Assembly: GCF_014174275.1 (NCBI RefSeq)
Contig: NZ_JABEQK010000003.1
Span: 62,001-126,000 of the forward strand
DNA from: Gluconacetobacter takamatsuzukensis
Lineage (GTDB): Bacteria; Pseudomonadota; Alphaproteobacteria; Acetobacterales; Acetobacteraceae
Direction: 5' to 3'
DNA: 64,000 bases
The notes below the pieces were generated by a model. That model was not told where the DNA came from. It did no database searches and saw only the letters and a program-made list of their open reading frames with translations. Numbering within the stretch: position 1 is the stretch's first letter; each line of letters starts with the position of its first letter. Positions 43,598-53,440 of this stretch are shown piece by piece. The translations under genes and the position numbers were made by a program.

Positions 43598-44779
43598 TCA
43601 AGTGCCGCCGGCGGTCCGGGCCCCCGCGCGGCGCAGCAGGAACTCGCGCCCGATCTTCACGCGCGGCTCGCCGTCATACGACACGATGTCGGCGGTGGCA
43701 TAGGTCTCCGACCACCGGTCGGGGATGAAGGAGCCGGTGCCGACAACGTCGATCGGCGCATGCGCGTCGGCCATCGCCAGGCATTTCTCGACGTTGAATC
43801 CCGACGAGACGATGATCCGCACCCGGGGGAAACCGGCCTCGTCCAGCACCTCGCGCATGCGCCAGATCGCGGCGGCGGAAACGCCGGTGCCCACGAGGTT
43901 GCGCAACTCGGTCTCGGACCGGTAGCGCCGGATAGTGCCCGGCGTATTGCGCTCCAGCGCGGCGTAGGACAATTGCGGGTCCAGCCCTTCGAGAAACCGC
44001 CCGCCATGGGTATCCAGCCGCACCGCCAGCCGCCCCGCCGCGGCCAGTTCGGGAAAGGCGCGGCAGACCGCCAGCCCGTCCGTGATCTCGCGCCCGAAAT
44101 AATCGGTCAGGACCACCAAGTCGGATTCGGGAAATGCCTCGTGGAACATCTCGGCGGCACGGAGGGTCGACCCGGCATAGCCGATCAGGGCGTGAGGCAT
44201 GGTGCCCAGCCCGGCCGTCTTGCCGAAATAGCCCGCCGTGGCGTCGTTCGCACCACCGACAAAGCCCAGCGCATCCTCGTTGCGGGCCGCCAGGCTGCCG
44301 ACCGAGGCGGCATAGGCCATCTGTTCCTGCATCTCGAAGCCCGCGCAATGGCGGGCCTCCATGGCCAGGAAGCGCACCTTGGGCAGCGCCATCGCCATCT
44401 GGTAGGCATTCAGCGCCGCCACGCAGGGCGGGCCGAGCTTCTGCAACAGCAGCGTCTCCAGGTCGGCCAGCGCCGCGAACGAACCGGTGATATAGACCAG
44501 CGGCTCCCCTGCACCGACCCAGGCGCCTTCGGGGAACATCACCTCGTGCGACAGTTCGATCCCCCGCGCCTGCGCCACATTGTCCAGCCACTCGGTCATC
44601 AGCCGCGTCGCGGACAGGACCGGGCGGCGGACGAACAGGGCATAGGTCACCCGCCGGTCGCCGAAGCGGGTGACGATGTCGCGCGTCCGGTTGAAATAGG
44701 CATCGGTCCGGGCCCGGATGGTCGCGTCATCCAGCGCCTGGTAGGGACCGAATGCCGTAGGGGACTGGACTGCCGACAT
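43598..44779 (-). CDS. pncB: Nicotinate phosphoribosyltransferase
   Basis: Salvages nicotinate to nicotinate mononucleotide for NAD synthesis. The 393-residue protein has TDAYFNRTRDIVTRFGD near residue 25, the segment EARHCAGFEMQEQMAYAA near residue 140 with the family's substrate-binding residues, AVRLDTHGGRFLEGL near residue 240 and IIVSSGFNVEKCLAMA near residue 312. Length is typical. It follows the DAHP synthase gene by 22 bases in the same direction. Confidence 0.9.
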   Translation of the reverse strand: MSAVQSPTAFGPYQALDDATIRARTDAYFNRTRDIVTRFGDRRVTYALFVRRPVLSATRLMTEWLDNVAQARGIELSHEVMFPEGAWVGAGEPLVYITGSFAALADLETLLLQKLGPPCVAALNAYQMAMALPKVRFLAMEARHCAGFEMQEQMAYAASVGSLAARNEDALGFVGGANDATAGYFGKTAGLGTMPHALIGYAGSTLRAAEMFHEAFPESDLVVLTDYFGREITDGLAVCRAFPELAAAGRLAVRLDTHGGRFLEGLDPQLSYAALERNTPGTIRRYRSETELRNLVGTGVSAAAIWRMREVLDEAGFPRVRIIVSSGFNVEKCLAMADAHAPIDVVGTGSFIPDRWSETYATADIVSYDGEPRVKIGREFLLRRAGARTAGGT

Positions 44780-44801
44780 CGTTCCTCCGATGGTCTTCCC
44801 G

Positions 44802-46217
44802 TTACGCGGCCTCCGTGCCTTTCGTGCCGGCCCCGCCGCGCAGGCGCGCCGTCAATTCCTCGGCCAGCAGGAATGCCATCTCCAGCGACTGCTCGGCGTT
44901 CAGCCTCGGATCGCAGAAGGTCTCATACCGTTCACCAAGATCGGCCTCCGTCAAGCGGTGGGCACCCCCCACGCACTCGGTCACGTTCTGCCCGGTCATC
45001 TCGACATGCACCCCGCCGGGGTGGGCGTTCTCGGCCTGGAACACGTCGAAAAAGCCGCGAATCTCGGTCAAAATCGCATCGAACGACCGGGTCTTGACCT
45101 TGTTGACGGTCGAGATCGTGTTGCCGTGCATCGGATCGCACAACCACGTGACCGTGCGCCCCGAGGCCACGACCTTGCGCAGCAGCGCCGGCAGGTGCCG
45201 CGTCACGCCCTCGGCCCCCATGCGCGAGATCAGCGAGATCCGGCCCGGCTCGTCCTTGGGGTTCAGGATCTCCAGCAGCCGCTCCAGATCGTCGATCGTC
45301 GTCGTCGGCCCGACCTTGATGCCGATCGGGTTGCGCACCCCGCGCAGGAACTCGACATGCGCGCCATCCGGCTGGCGGGTCCGATCCCCGATCCAGATGA
45401 AATGCGCCGAACAATCGTACCAGTCGCCGCTGGTGGAATCGATGCGCGTCAGCGCCTGCTCGTAGGGCAGCAGCAGCGCCTCGTGCGAGGTATAGAATTC
45501 GGTCTCGTCCAACTGGCGGCTGGTCGCGCCGTTCACGCCGCAGGCCGCCATGAAGGCCAGCGTCTCGTCGATCCGCTCGGCCAGCACGCCATAGCGCTGG
45601 GCCAGGGGCGACCGCTCGACGAAGCCCAGGTTCCACCGATGCACCTGGTGCAGGTTGGCATAGCCGCCGCCGGCGAAGGCGCGCAGCAGGTTCATCACCC
45701 CCGCCGACTGGAAATAGCCGGTTTCCATCCGCGTCGGGTCGGGTATCCGCGCCTCGGGCGTGAAGGCGGCGCCGTTGATGATGTCGCCGCGATAGGATGG
45801 CAGGCTGACACCGTCGATCGTCTCGGAATCCGACGAGCGCGGCTTGGCGTACTGGCCGGCCATGCGGCCGATCTTCACCACCGGCACCTTGGCGCCGAAG
45901 GTCAGCACCACCGCCATCTGCAACAGCACGCGGAACGTGTCGCGGACGATGTCGGCGGTGAATTCGCTGAAGCTCTCGGCGCACGCGCCGCCCTGCAACA
46001 CAAACGCCTTGCCCTGCGATGCCGCCGCCAGGCTGGCCTTCAGGCGCCGCGCCTCGCCCGCAAAGACCAGCGGCGGATAGCGGCGCAGCCGGTCCTCGAC
46101 CGCCTGCAAGGCGGTCGCGTCGGGATAGGAGGGAACCTGACGGATGGGAAACGACCGCCAGCTTTCCGGCGTCCAGGCCTGCCGGGAAGATTTGTCGTGG
46201 CTGTGCGTCGCACTCAT
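44802..46217 (-). CDS. Class II 3-deoxy-7-phosphoheptulonate (DAHP) synthase
   Basis: Catalyses the first step of the shikimate pathway from PEP and erythrose 4-phosphate. The 471-residue protein is of the plant/Pseudomonas class II type: [19 protein letters not shown] at the start, [15 protein letters not shown] near residue 75, [18 protein letters not shown] near residue 115, [15 protein letters not shown] near residue 410 with metal ligands, and [20 protein letters not shown] at the end. It is probably feedback regulated, as usual in class II enzymes. It heads a run with pncB, a hypothetical gene and gltX. Confidence 0.93.
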   Translation of the reverse strand: MSATHSHDKSSRQAWTPESWRSFPIRQVPSYPDATALQAVEDRLRRYPPLVFAGEARRLKASLAAASQGKAFVLQGGACAESFSEFTADIVRDTFRVLLQMAVVLTFGAKVPVVKIGRMAGQYAKPRSSDSETIDGVSLPSYRGDIINGAAFTPEARIPDPTRMETGYFQSAGVMNLLRAFAGGGYANLHQVHRWNLGFVERSPLAQRYGVLAERIDETLAFMAACGVNGATSRQLDETEFYTSHEALLLPYEQALTRIDSTSGDWYDCSAHFIWIGDRTRQPDGAHVEFLRGVRNPIGIKVGPTTTIDDLERLLEILNPKDEPGRISLISRMGAEGVTRHLPALLRKVVASGRTVTWLCDPMHGNTISTVNKVKTRSFDAILTEIRGFFDVFQAENAHPGGVHVEMTGQNVTECVGGAHRLTEADLGERYETFCDPRLNAEQSLEMAFLLAEELTARLRGGAGTKGTEAA

Positions 46218-46622
46218 GGTCGGTTCCTAAAATTCCTCTGATCGTCCGGTCGCGACATCCCAGCGATGCGCGCCGCCATCTTCCCCAGCCCGAGCCCCGA
46301 TGGCCGGCCTTGCAAAGGGGCAGCCTTTATGTCGAAAATCGCCCCTCAACGCAAAGAGGAACGTTGCCTGATCCCGATCGGGCGACATATTCGTGCGCCC
46401 CGCACAGGGATGCACCGCTTTCCATGCCTGCCTGCCATGTTTTTCGGGCGTGCAACGAAGCGCCGCAATCGGCTAGACCCGGCTGATACAGGGACGCTTC
46501 GACACGATGACGCGGACTGCCCCGGCCAGGCCCCCCTATCCCGTCCGCAATGCGGCGCGGGGGCCTTAACGGGCCACGGTGCGCGTGACATGCTGCGTTC
46601 CATATAAATGGAAGGATTCCCC
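46218..46622. other. Intergenic stretch upstream of an exported-protein gene
   Basis: About 400 bases between the divergent DAHP synthase and exported-protein genes. Reading frames here are short and lack family features. A stem of eight pairs (46528-46535 with 46559-46566) encloses a smaller four-pair stem (46545-46548 with 46552-46555). It lies about 55 bases before the plus-strand gene start. It may be a leader structure or the end of a short transcript. No promoter is clear. Confidence 0.45.
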
Positions 46623-46985
46623 ATGCCGGCCACATTCCGCACCAGCCTGCTTCCGCTCCTGGCCGGCTTCTGCCTGCTTGCCGCCCCTGCCCTCGCCGCC
46701 CCCGACGACAAGCGGCAGCCCACCCAGGACCAGGACGGGGTCGAGGCCCAGCATGGCGAAGACATGACCGTGAAGGGCCGCCGCAGCCTGCCGCCCGGAT
46801 ATCAGGACGCCCCGTCGATGGACATCACCCACGGCGCGGACCCGGACCACGAGGCCGGCGTGCATCGTGACTCCGTCACCGGCACCGATCTCTCGCGCTT
46901 CGGCAGCGCCTATCAGAGCAGCAGCCCCTACGGCCAGGGCCAACTCGGCGATGCCACCGGCAACGGCTGGGTCACTCCCCGCTGA
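46623..46985 (+). CDS. Small hypothetical exported protein
   Basis: A 120-residue protein with a clear signal peptide (hydrophobic LLPLLAGFCLLAAPALA, cleavage after ALA near residue 26). The mature part is short, hydrophilic and rich in Asp, Gly, Gln and His (GVEAQHGEDMTVKGRRSLPPG), ending with SSPYGQGQLGDATGNGW. I recognise no domain; it may be disordered. A good GGAAGGA ribosome site precedes the start. The dispersed repeat lies directly after its stop. Confidence 0.7.
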   Translation: MPATFRTSLLPLLAGFCLLAAPALAAPDDKRQPTQDQDGVEAQHGEDMTVKGRRSLPPGYQDAPSMDITHGADPDHEAGVHRDSVTGTDLSRFGSAYQSSSPYGQGQLGDATGNGWVTPR

Positions 46986-47004
46986 GGCGACCTGCGAAGC
47001 CACC

Positions 47005-47077
47005 CTGCCGGCAATCCGACGCGCCTCTCCTGTACTTCGGTGCTCGCGGCCATCAAGGCCGCTCCGCTCCGATGCTT
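47005..47077 (-). repeat. Dispersed intergenic repeat, copy B
   Basis: This block is the reverse-complement partner of 18903-18975: 58 of 73 bases identical, no gaps. Flanks have a six-base inverted pair (46984-46989 with 47022-47027). It lies in the 202-base space between the convergent exported-protein gene and gor, as copy A lies between two convergent genes. That placement is typical of REP-like elements. Confidence 0.7.
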
Positions 47078-47086
47078 GGAAACACA

Positions 47087-47127
47087 CCTGCCGGGCGTGC
47101 CGCTTTGCGGCACTCTCGCTCGGCAGG
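47087..47127. terminator. Two-tier hairpin between convergent genes
   Basis: Outer arms 47087-47093 with 47121-47127 and inner arms 47097-47103 with 47107-47113 (seven pairs each, inner loop TTT) make a stem with an asymmetric internal loop. It follows copy B of the repeat and precedes the gor stop. It may act as the terminator for gor or belong to the repeat unit. Confidence 0.45.
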
Positions 47128-47187
47128 CCGACTTTTCAGGCAGCCTCGGAGCGACGCGTTTTTCGGGACAGAGCCTGAGGGCCCGGC

Positions 47188-48585
47188 CTAGTCGCTCGAA
47201 CGTTCGGTGACCCGCGTGCGGGTGCGCATGGTCACGAATTCCTCGGCCGAGGTCGGGTGGATGCCGACCGTGCGGTCGAAATCCTGCTTGGTCAGCCCCG
47301 CCGTCACGGCAATGGCCAGCCCCTGCATCATCTCCGGCGCGTCGTCGCCCAGCATGTGGGCGCCCACGACCTTCTGGCTCGCCTGATCCACCACCAGCTT
47401 CATCACCGTCTTGCGCGCCCGGCCGCTGAGCGTGTGGCGCATCGGCGTGAAGCGCGCCAGATAGATATCGACATTCCCCTCGCGCGCGGCCTCGCTCTCT
47501 GTCAGGCCCACGCTCGCCAGCGGCGGCGAGAAGAACACGGCCTTGGGCGTCGTCTCCAGCGACCACTCGCGCGGATGCCCGTGCCCGAACAGGCGATCGG
47601 CCAGGCTATGGCCCTCGGCGATGGCAACCGGCGTCAGGTTCAGCCGGTTCGTCACGTCGCCGATGGCGAAGATGCCGGGCACGTTCGTCTCGCCCACGGC
47701 ATCGACGACGATCCGCCCGCCGGCCGTCACCGACACGCCCGCATGGTTCAGGCCCAGCGCGCCCACGTTCGGGTTGCGCCCGGTGGCGAAGAACACGCAA
47801 TCGGTCTCGATCTTCGCGCCATCGTCCAGCACCACCGTATAGTGGCCGCCATGGGCGCGGATGGCGGTCGGCGACCGCCCCGCATGCTGGCGGATGCCCC
47901 TGCCCCCGATCGCCTCGTGCAGCGCCGTACGCAGGTCGTGGTCGAACCCGCGCAGCGGCAGGTGCTGGCGATAGACCAGGTCGACCTCCGACCCCAGCCC
48001 CCGGAAGATGCCGGCGAATTCCACCCCGATATAGCCGCCGCCGATCATGCACACCCGCTTCGGCCGCGCGTCGAGATGAAACGCCTGGTCCGACGAGATC
48101 GCATGCTCGATCCCCGGAATATCGGGCAGGTCGGGCCGCGATCCGGTGGCGATCACGATGCGCGCCGCCGTCACGCGCCGCACCGGCGCGTCGGGCGCCA
48201 GGTCGCCCGGACCGATTACGATGGTATGGGCGTCCTCGAACCGGGCGGTGCCGGTAAACAGCGTGACCCCGGATTTTTCCAGCATCGAGACATAGATGCC
48301 GTTCAGGCGCGCGATCTCATGGTCCTTGGCGGCGATCAGCGCCGCCCAGTCATGATGGCCGGGGGCGAAATCCCAGCCGAACCCCTGGCTGTCATGGGCC
48401 AGGTCGCCATATTCGGCGGCCTGGACCATCAGCTTCTTGGGGACGCATCCCAGATTGACGCAGGTGCCGCCCCAGTGCCGGTTTTCGGCAACGGCGACGC
48501 GGGCACCGTGCGAGGCGGCGATGCGCGCGCAGCGCACCCCGCCCGACCCCGCACCGATGACGAACAGGTCGAAATCATACGTCAT
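47188..48585 (-). CDS. gor: Glutathione-disulfide reductase
   Basis: NADPH-dependent flavoenzyme that keeps glutathione reduced. The 465-residue protein has the FAD-binding start DLFVIGAGSGGVRCARIAA, the redox-active disulfide WGGTCVNLGCVPKKL near residue 42, the NADP-binding VCMIGGGYIGVEFAGIF near residue 175 and the C-terminal interface motif VGIHPTSAEEFVTMR with the catalytic His. It follows fpr by 12 bases and is probably in an operon with it, both serving NADPH-linked redox balance. Confidence 0.93.
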   Translation of the reverse strand: MTYDFDLFVIGAGSGGVRCARIAASHGARVAVAENRHWGGTCVNLGCVPKKLMVQAAEYGDLAHDSQGFGWDFAPGHHDWAALIAAKDHEIARLNGIYVSMLEKSGVTLFTGTARFEDAHTIVIGPGDLAPDAPVRRVTAARIVIATGSRPDLPDIPGIEHAISSDQAFHLDARPKRVCMIGGGYIGVEFAGIFRGLGSEVDLVYRQHLPLRGFDHDLRTALHEAIGGRGIRQHAGRSPTAIRAHGGHYTVVLDDGAKIETDCVFFATGRNPNVGALGLNHAGVSVTAGGRIVVDAVGETNVPGIFAIGDVTNRLNLTPVAIAEGHSLADRLFGHGHPREWSLETTPKAVFFSPPLASVGLTESEAAREGNVDIYLARFTPMRHTLSGRARKTVMKLVVDQASQKVVGAHMLGDDAPEMMQGLAIAVTAGLTKQDFDRTVGIHPTSAEEFVTMRTRTRVTERSSD

Positions 48586-48597
48586 GTCGGCTTCCGA

Positions 48598-49488
48598 TCA
48601 GCGTTCGGCGAACGCCTTTTCGACCACATAGGCACCGGGGTTCGAATTGTTGCCCTCGTCGAAGCCACGGGCTTCCAGCAGCGCCTCGGTATCGGCCAGC
48701 ATCTCGGGCGACCCGCAGATCATCACGCGGTCATGATCGGGGTCCAGTTCGGGGATGTTCAGGTCGGTGAAGATCTTGCCGGACTCGATCAGCTTGGTGA
48801 TGCGATCGGTCACGGCGAAATCCTCGCGCGTTACCGCCGGATAGTACAGCAGCTTGCCCGACACGTCCTCGCCCAGGAACTCGTGCTGCGGCAGTTCGTG
48901 GCGGATATGGTTGGCATAGGCCAGCTCGCCCGAGATCCGCACCGTATGGCTCAGGATCACCTTGTCGAACCGCTCATAGACCGCCGGGTCCTTGATCAGG
49001 CTCATGAACGGCGCCAGGCCGGTGCCGGTGGACAGGAAATACAGGTTGCGGCCGGGGCGCAGATTGTCCAGCAGCAGCGTGCCGGTGGGCTTGCGGCCGA
49101 TCAGCACCTTGTCGCCCGGCTTGACGTGCCGCAGGCGCGAGGTCAGCGGGCCGTCAGGCACGGCGATGGACAGGAACTCCAGCTGTTCCTCGTAATTCGC
49201 GCTGGCGATCGAATAGGCGCGCAGCAGCGGCTTGCCCTCGACCTCGATGCCGATCATCGCGAACTGCCCGTTCTCGAAGCGCAGCGCCGCGTCGCGGGTG
49301 GTGGTGAAGCTGAACAGCCGGTCGGTCCAGTGATGAACGGTCAGCACTGTCTCGGCGTTCAGGTGGCCATAGGTCTTGGTCGGCTCGGCCAGATGATACA
49401 CGCCGGCCTCACCCGGAACGGGTTCCAGACCGCTCGGCACGGTCGCGGCAGGTGTGGTCCCAACAGGCAGGGTCAGCGTATCGGACAT
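48598..49488 (-). CDS. fpr: Ferredoxin-NADP+ reductase
   Basis: FAD enzyme shuttling electrons between NADPH and ferredoxin or flavodoxin. The 296-residue protein has the FAD motif LLRAYSIASANYEEQLEFLS near residue 90 and a NADP-binding GTGLAPFMSLIKDP near residue 150, with RVMICGSPEMLAD and a C-terminal AYVVEKAFAER typical of the bacterial Fpr (subclass II) group. The N-terminus is about 35 residues longer than usual. The start at 49488 is backed by GGAGAG ten bases upstream. It precedes gor. Confidence 0.92.
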   Translation of the reverse strand: MSDTLTLPVGTTPAATVPSGLEPVPGEAGVYHLAEPTKTYGHLNAETVLTVHHWTDRLFSFTTTRDAALRFENGQFAMIGIEVEGKPLLRAYSIASANYEEQLEFLSIAVPDGPLTSRLRHVKPGDKVLIGRKPTGTLLLDNLRPGRNLYFLSTGTGLAPFMSLIKDPAVYERFDKVILSHTVRISGELAYANHIRHELPQHEFLGEDVSGKLLYYPAVTREDFAVTDRITKLIESGKIFTDLNIPELDPDHDRVMICGSPEMLADTEALLEARGFDEGNNSNPGAYVVEKAFAER

Positions 49489-49687
49489 GAGATCAGAACT
49501 CTCCGTCATGACAGGAACTCATAGGCCACGACCCGCGGCATGCGCCCCGTTCGTGCAAGAGCGAGATGTTTAAGCACCCCACGCGCCCGATGCCAGCACA
49601 AAACCGCGATCGGAGGGTTGAGGCACGGGCAGATCTGCCCCACGCGCAACCGTTGTGAGTCGGCGCGCGATGGCGCACAAACCGGAT

Positions 49688-52105
49688 ATGACATCCAATT
49701 CCCCCGCCGCCAGTGCCGTCGCCGCCGCAATCGCCGAAACCGGCCTGACGGTCGAAACCCGCGAGCTGCCCAAGCTGGAACGCACGGTCGCCCGCGCCCT
49801 GGTCCCGGGCCAGGACCGCGTCGACGATGCAACGTTCCGCGCGGCGCTGTGTACCGTGCGCCGCAAGCCCTGGGGCTCGCGCCTGATGGACCTGACCCGC
49901 CGCGCCGGCCAGGTCTGGGTCACGCGCGCGGATTCCGAGGCCGCCGCCGCCGCCATCGACGACCCCGAACCCACCGACGCCCAGTTGCTGGATGCGCTCT
50001 CCATCGTCATCCGCGCGCGCCTGCGCGCCAGCGCCCCGACGCCCGAAGCGGCGGTGGAAACCGTCCGCGCCGACCTGTTCGACGGCACCGGCCGCGTCCT
50101 GACACCCGCCGAGACCGAAACCCTGTCCCGCGCGGTGGCCGAGGCCTTCGCCGTGGACCCGCGCTCGGGCTTCGTCGAAAGCATGCGGCGCGACGCCGAC
50201 ATCAGGCGGCAGGAACAGGAGGCCATCGAACAGGCCGCCCGCACCCGTCGCACCGAGGAAGAGCGCCGACTGCAGGAATGGGAAACCAGCCTGGTCGGGT
50301 TTTCCGAAATCCCGCGCCTGCTGCATTGCTCGCGCAAGGAAGCCCTGCGCTGGATCGCCGAGAACCGGCTGCCCGTCGCCCGCCGCGTGCCGCAGGCCGA
50401 CGGCACCGAACATTGGGAGTTCGACCCCAGGGAACTGGTGGCCCTGCGCGCCCGCCTGCCGGAATGGCGCGGCGGCGCACCGTCCACCCCGGCCTTGGTC
50501 CCCGACGCCGGCACGCGCAAGGTCGGTAACGCCGTCATCGCCCGCGTTGCGGCGCTGGACCGCTACGCCGCGCATTTCAAGACCGCCCGCGCCCTGAAGC
50601 GCCGCATCACGCTCGTCACCGGCCCTACCAACAGCGGCAAGTCCCACACGGCGCTGGAAGCCCTGGCCCGGGCCGAAAGCGGCATGGCCCTGGCCCCCCT
50701 GCGCCTGCTGGCCCACGAATTCCGCGAGGCCCTGACCGCGCGCGGCGTGCCGACATCGCTGGCCACGGGCGAGGAACGGATCGACGTCCCCGGCAGCCGC
50801 CACCTGGCCGCCACGGTCGAGATGTGCCCGCTGCACAACCCCGTCGACGTCGCGATCATCGACGAGGCCCAGATGCTGTCCGACCCCGATCGCGGCGCGG
50901 CGTGGACGGCGGCGATCATGGGCGCCCCGGCGCGGCATCTGTACGTGCTGGGCGCACCGGACTGCGTGCCGATGGTGCGCCGCATCGCCGAACTGTGCGG
51001 CGATCCGCTGGACGAGGTCCGGCTGGAGCGCAAGGGCCCGCTGGTCACGGCCAGCGAGGCCGTCCAGATCAAGGACCTGAAACCCCATGACGCGCTTATC
51101 GCCTTCTCGCGGCGCGAGGTGCTGGACCTGCGCGCGCTGCTGGTGGCGCGCGGCCGCAAGGTCGCCGTGGTCTATGGCGCCCTCAGCCCCGAAGTCCGGC
51201 GGGCCGAGGCCCAGCGCTTCAATGACGGGGCGGCCGATATCCTGATCGCCACCGACGCCATCGGCATGGGCCTGAACCTGACGATCCGCCGCGTGATCTT
51301 CACCGCGCTCCGCAAGTTCGACGGCACCCAGACCCGCGACCTGAACGCGCAGGAGGTCAAGCAGATCGGCGGCCGCGCCGGCCGCTACGGCAAGCACGAA
51401 CAGGGCGTGGTGGCGGTGCTGGCCGGCGCGGGCAGTGCGGCCTTCGTGCGCACCATGCTGGCCGCGCCGCCGGCCGAGCCGACCGACCTGCGCCCGCAGG
51501 TCCAGCCCGATTCCGACATCATCCAGGCCGTCGCGGCCGAAATCGGGTCGGAAAGCCTGTTCGGCGTGCTGTCGCGCATCCGCCGCGCCGTGCTGCGCCA
51601 TGACGACCCGAATTACCGCCTGGCGAACATGGAACAGGCCTTCGCCATCGCCACCGCGCTGGAGGGCATCACGGGCCTTACTCTGGCCCAGCGCTGGGTC
51701 TACGCGATGTGCCCGGTCGACGACCGCGACAACGGCATCCAGCGCCTGGTCCAGTGGGCGGCCGACCACGCCGCCGGCCGTCCGGTCATCCCGCCCGGCA
51801 CCGGCCGCCTGCCCCCCGCCGAGCGCGCCGACCGCGTGGAACTGGAACGCGCGGAAAAACGCCACAAGCGCCTGGTCGCCTGGCGCTGGCTGGCCCTGCG
51901 CTTCCCCGACGCCTACCGCGCGAGCGAAGACGCCGAGGACGCCACCGCCCGCCTGAACGACTGGATCGAAGACGTGCTGCGCCAGCAGAGCAGCCGCGCC
52001 CGCGCGGACAATGTCGAGCAACCGGGCCACAAACGCCCCGGGTCCCACAAACCAGGCAAGGGCGGCGGCTACGGGCGCAAGCCGCGCCCGGCTGCCCGCA
52101 CCTGA
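49688..52105 (+). CDS. SUV3-like RNA helicase with N-terminal helix-turn-helix-like domain
   Basis: An 805-residue superfamily 2 helicase. The core matches mitochondrial SUV3: Walker A LVTGPTNSGKSHTALEAL near residue 318, the DExH-type box VAIIDEAQMLSD near residue 390, VAVVYGALSPEVRRAEAQRF near residue 495 and a QIGGRAGRYG motif VI near residue 560. Before the core, an unusual segment (IPRLLHCSRKEALRWIAENR near residue 205) resembles a DNA-binding helix-turn-helix, and the C-terminal tail is basic. SUV3 works with PNPase or RNase in RNA decay. Here the partner and role are inferred. The start at 49688 is uncertain (49670 is also in frame). Confidence 0.8.
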   Translation: MTSNSPAASAVAAAIAETGLTVETRELPKLERTVARALVPGQDRVDDATFRAALCTVRRKPWGSRLMDLTRRAGQVWVTRADSEAAAAAIDDPEPTDAQLLDALSIVIRARLRASAPTPEAAVETVRADLFDGTGRVLTPAETETLSRAVAEAFAVDPRSGFVESMRRDADIRRQEQEAIEQAARTRRTEEERRLQEWETSLVGFSEIPRLLHCSRKEALRWIAENRLPVARRVPQADGTEHWEFDPRELVALRARLPEWRGGAPSTPALVPDAGTRKVGNAVIARVAALDRYAAHFKTARALKRRITLVTGPTNSGKSHTALEALARAESGMALAPLRLLAHEFREALTARGVPTSLATGEERIDVPGSRHLAATVEMCPLHNPVDVAIIDEAQMLSDPDRGAAWTAAIMGAPARHLYVLGAPDCVPMVRRIAELCGDPLDEVRLERKGPLVTASEAVQIKDLKPHDALIAFSRREVLDLRALLVARGRKVAVVYGALSPEVRRAEAQRFNDGAADILIATDAIGMGLNLTIRRVIFTALRKFDGTQTRDLNAQEVKQIGGRAGRYGKHEQGVVAVLAGAGSAAFVRTMLAAPPAEPTDLRPQVQPDSDIIQAVAAEIGSESLFGVLSRIRRAVLRHDDPNYRLANMEQAFAIATALEGITGLTLAQRWVYAMCPVDDRDNGIQRLVQWAADHAAGRPVIPPGTGRLPPAERADRVELERAEKRHKRLVAWRWLALRFPDAYRASEDAEDATARLNDWIEDVLRQQSSRARADNVEQPGHKRPGSHKPGKGGGYGRKPRPAART

Positions 52106-52165
52106 GCAGCGGCTTGTGCGACCGGACACAGGCGCGGGATCACCAGCGCATGTGTCCGGCCGCCT

Positions 52166-53440
52166 TCAGTCGGCGTTGATGACCGCCAGCCCGCCCATGT
52201 AGGGGCGCAGGACCTCCGGCACCGTGATGCTGCCGTCCTCGTTCTGGTAATTCTCCATCACCGCGATCAGCGTGCGCCCGACCGCCAGGCCCGAGCCGTT
52301 GAGCGTATGGACGAACTCCGGCGCAGCCCCTTCCGCCGGGCGGAAACGGGCATTCATGCGTCGCGCCTGGAAATCGCGCGTGGTGGAGCAGGAGGAAATC
52401 TCGCGCCACGCATCCTGCCCGGGCAGCCACGCTTCCAGGTCGAACGTCTTCGCGGCACCGAAGCCGGTATCGCCGGCGCACAGCAGCATGCGGCGATAGG
52501 GAATGCCCAGCCGCTCCAGCACCGTCTCGGCACAGCGGGTCATGCGCTCCAGTTCCGCGTCGCTGTCTTCCGGCCGCGTGACGGATACCATCTCGACCTT
52601 CTGGAACTGGTGCTGGCGCAGCATGCCGCGCGTGTCGCGGCCCGAGGCCCCGGCCTCGCTGCGAAAGCAGGAGGACAGCGCGACCATGCGGCGCGGCAGG
52701 GCGGAGGCCGGCAGGATGTCGCCCGCCACGCTGGCGGTCAGCGGCACCTCGGCCGTGGGCACCAGCCAGCGCCCGTCCTCGGTGCGGAAGGACTGGTCGG
52801 CGAATTTCGGCAGCTTGTCGGTGCCGAACATCGCGGCCTCGTTGACCAGCACCGGCACCGCCGTCTCGGTATAGCCATGCTCCTGCGCATGCAGGTCGAG
52901 CATGAACTGGCCCAGCGCGCGCTCCATCCGCGCAAGCGGCCCGCGCAGCACCACGAAGCGCGCGCCGGAGAGTTTGGACGCGGTTTCGAAATCCATCATG
53001 CCCAGCGCCTCGCCCAGCGCGAAATGCTCGCGCGGGGCGAAGGCGAAGTTCCGCCGCTCGCCGGCCTGATGCACCACCACGTTCGCGGCCTCGTCCGCGC
53101 CGTCGGGCACGGCATCGTCCAGCCGGTTGGGCAGCGTCACCAGCAGGTCGCGGATTTCCGCGTCGCGATCGCGCACCACGGCCTCCAGCCGCTCGATCTC
53201 CTCGCGCAGCCCGACCGCCTCCTGTTCCAGCGCCGCGCTGTCGGCGCCCGTGCGGCGCAGGGTCCCGATTTCCTTCGACAGCGTCTTGCGCCGGGCCTGA
53301 CGGTCCTGCAACGCCGTCACGGCGGCGCGCCGGTCCTCGTCCAGCCGTACAATGTGCACGGCAACGGGGGCATCGCCCCGGCGCGTCAGGGCAGCGTCGA
53401 AGGCGGCCGGATCGGCGCGGAGCGCGCGAAGGTCATGCAT
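52166..53440 (-). CDS. serS: Seryl-tRNA synthetase
   Basis: Class II synthetase for tRNA-Ser and tRNA-Sec. The 424-residue protein has the N-terminal helical tRNA-binding arm ([20 protein letters not shown]), motif 2 in [20 protein letters not shown] near residue 265, [15 protein letters not shown], and motif 3 [20 protein letters not shown] near residue 385. The start at 53440 overlaps the end of tatC by eight bases. It ends a long minus-strand run. Confidence 0.95.
   Translation of the reverse strand: MHDLRALRADPAAFDAALTRRGDAPVAVHIVRLDEDRRAAVTALQDRQARRKTLSKEIGTLRRTGADSAALEQEAVGLREEIERLEAVVRDRDAEIRDLLVTLPNRLDDAVPDGADEAANVVVHQAGERRNFAFAPREHFALGEALGMMDFETASKLSGARFVVLRGPLARMERALGQFMLDLHAQEHGYTETAVPVLVNEAAMFGTDKLPKFADQSFRTEDGRWLVPTAEVPLTASVAGDILPASALPRRMVALSSCFRSEAGASGRDTRGMLRQHQFQKVEMVSVTRPEDSDAELERMTRCAETVLERLGIPYRRMLLCAGDTGFGAAKTFDLEAWLPGQDAWREISSCSTTRDFQARRMNARFRPAEGAAPEFVHTLNGSGLAVGRTLIAVMENYQNEDGSITVPEVLRPYMGGLAVINAD

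Noticed and set aside
46266-46607. A 113-codon plus-strand frame upstream of the small exported protein
   Set aside because: No ribosome site, mixed Arg/Pro/Cys composition, no family features, and it runs through a stable hairpin. It is better read as noncoding.
49493-52129. A minus-strand frame of 878 codons antisense to the helicase
   Set aside because: Antisense of a conserved helicase; Gly/Ala/Gln-rich, no recognisable features.
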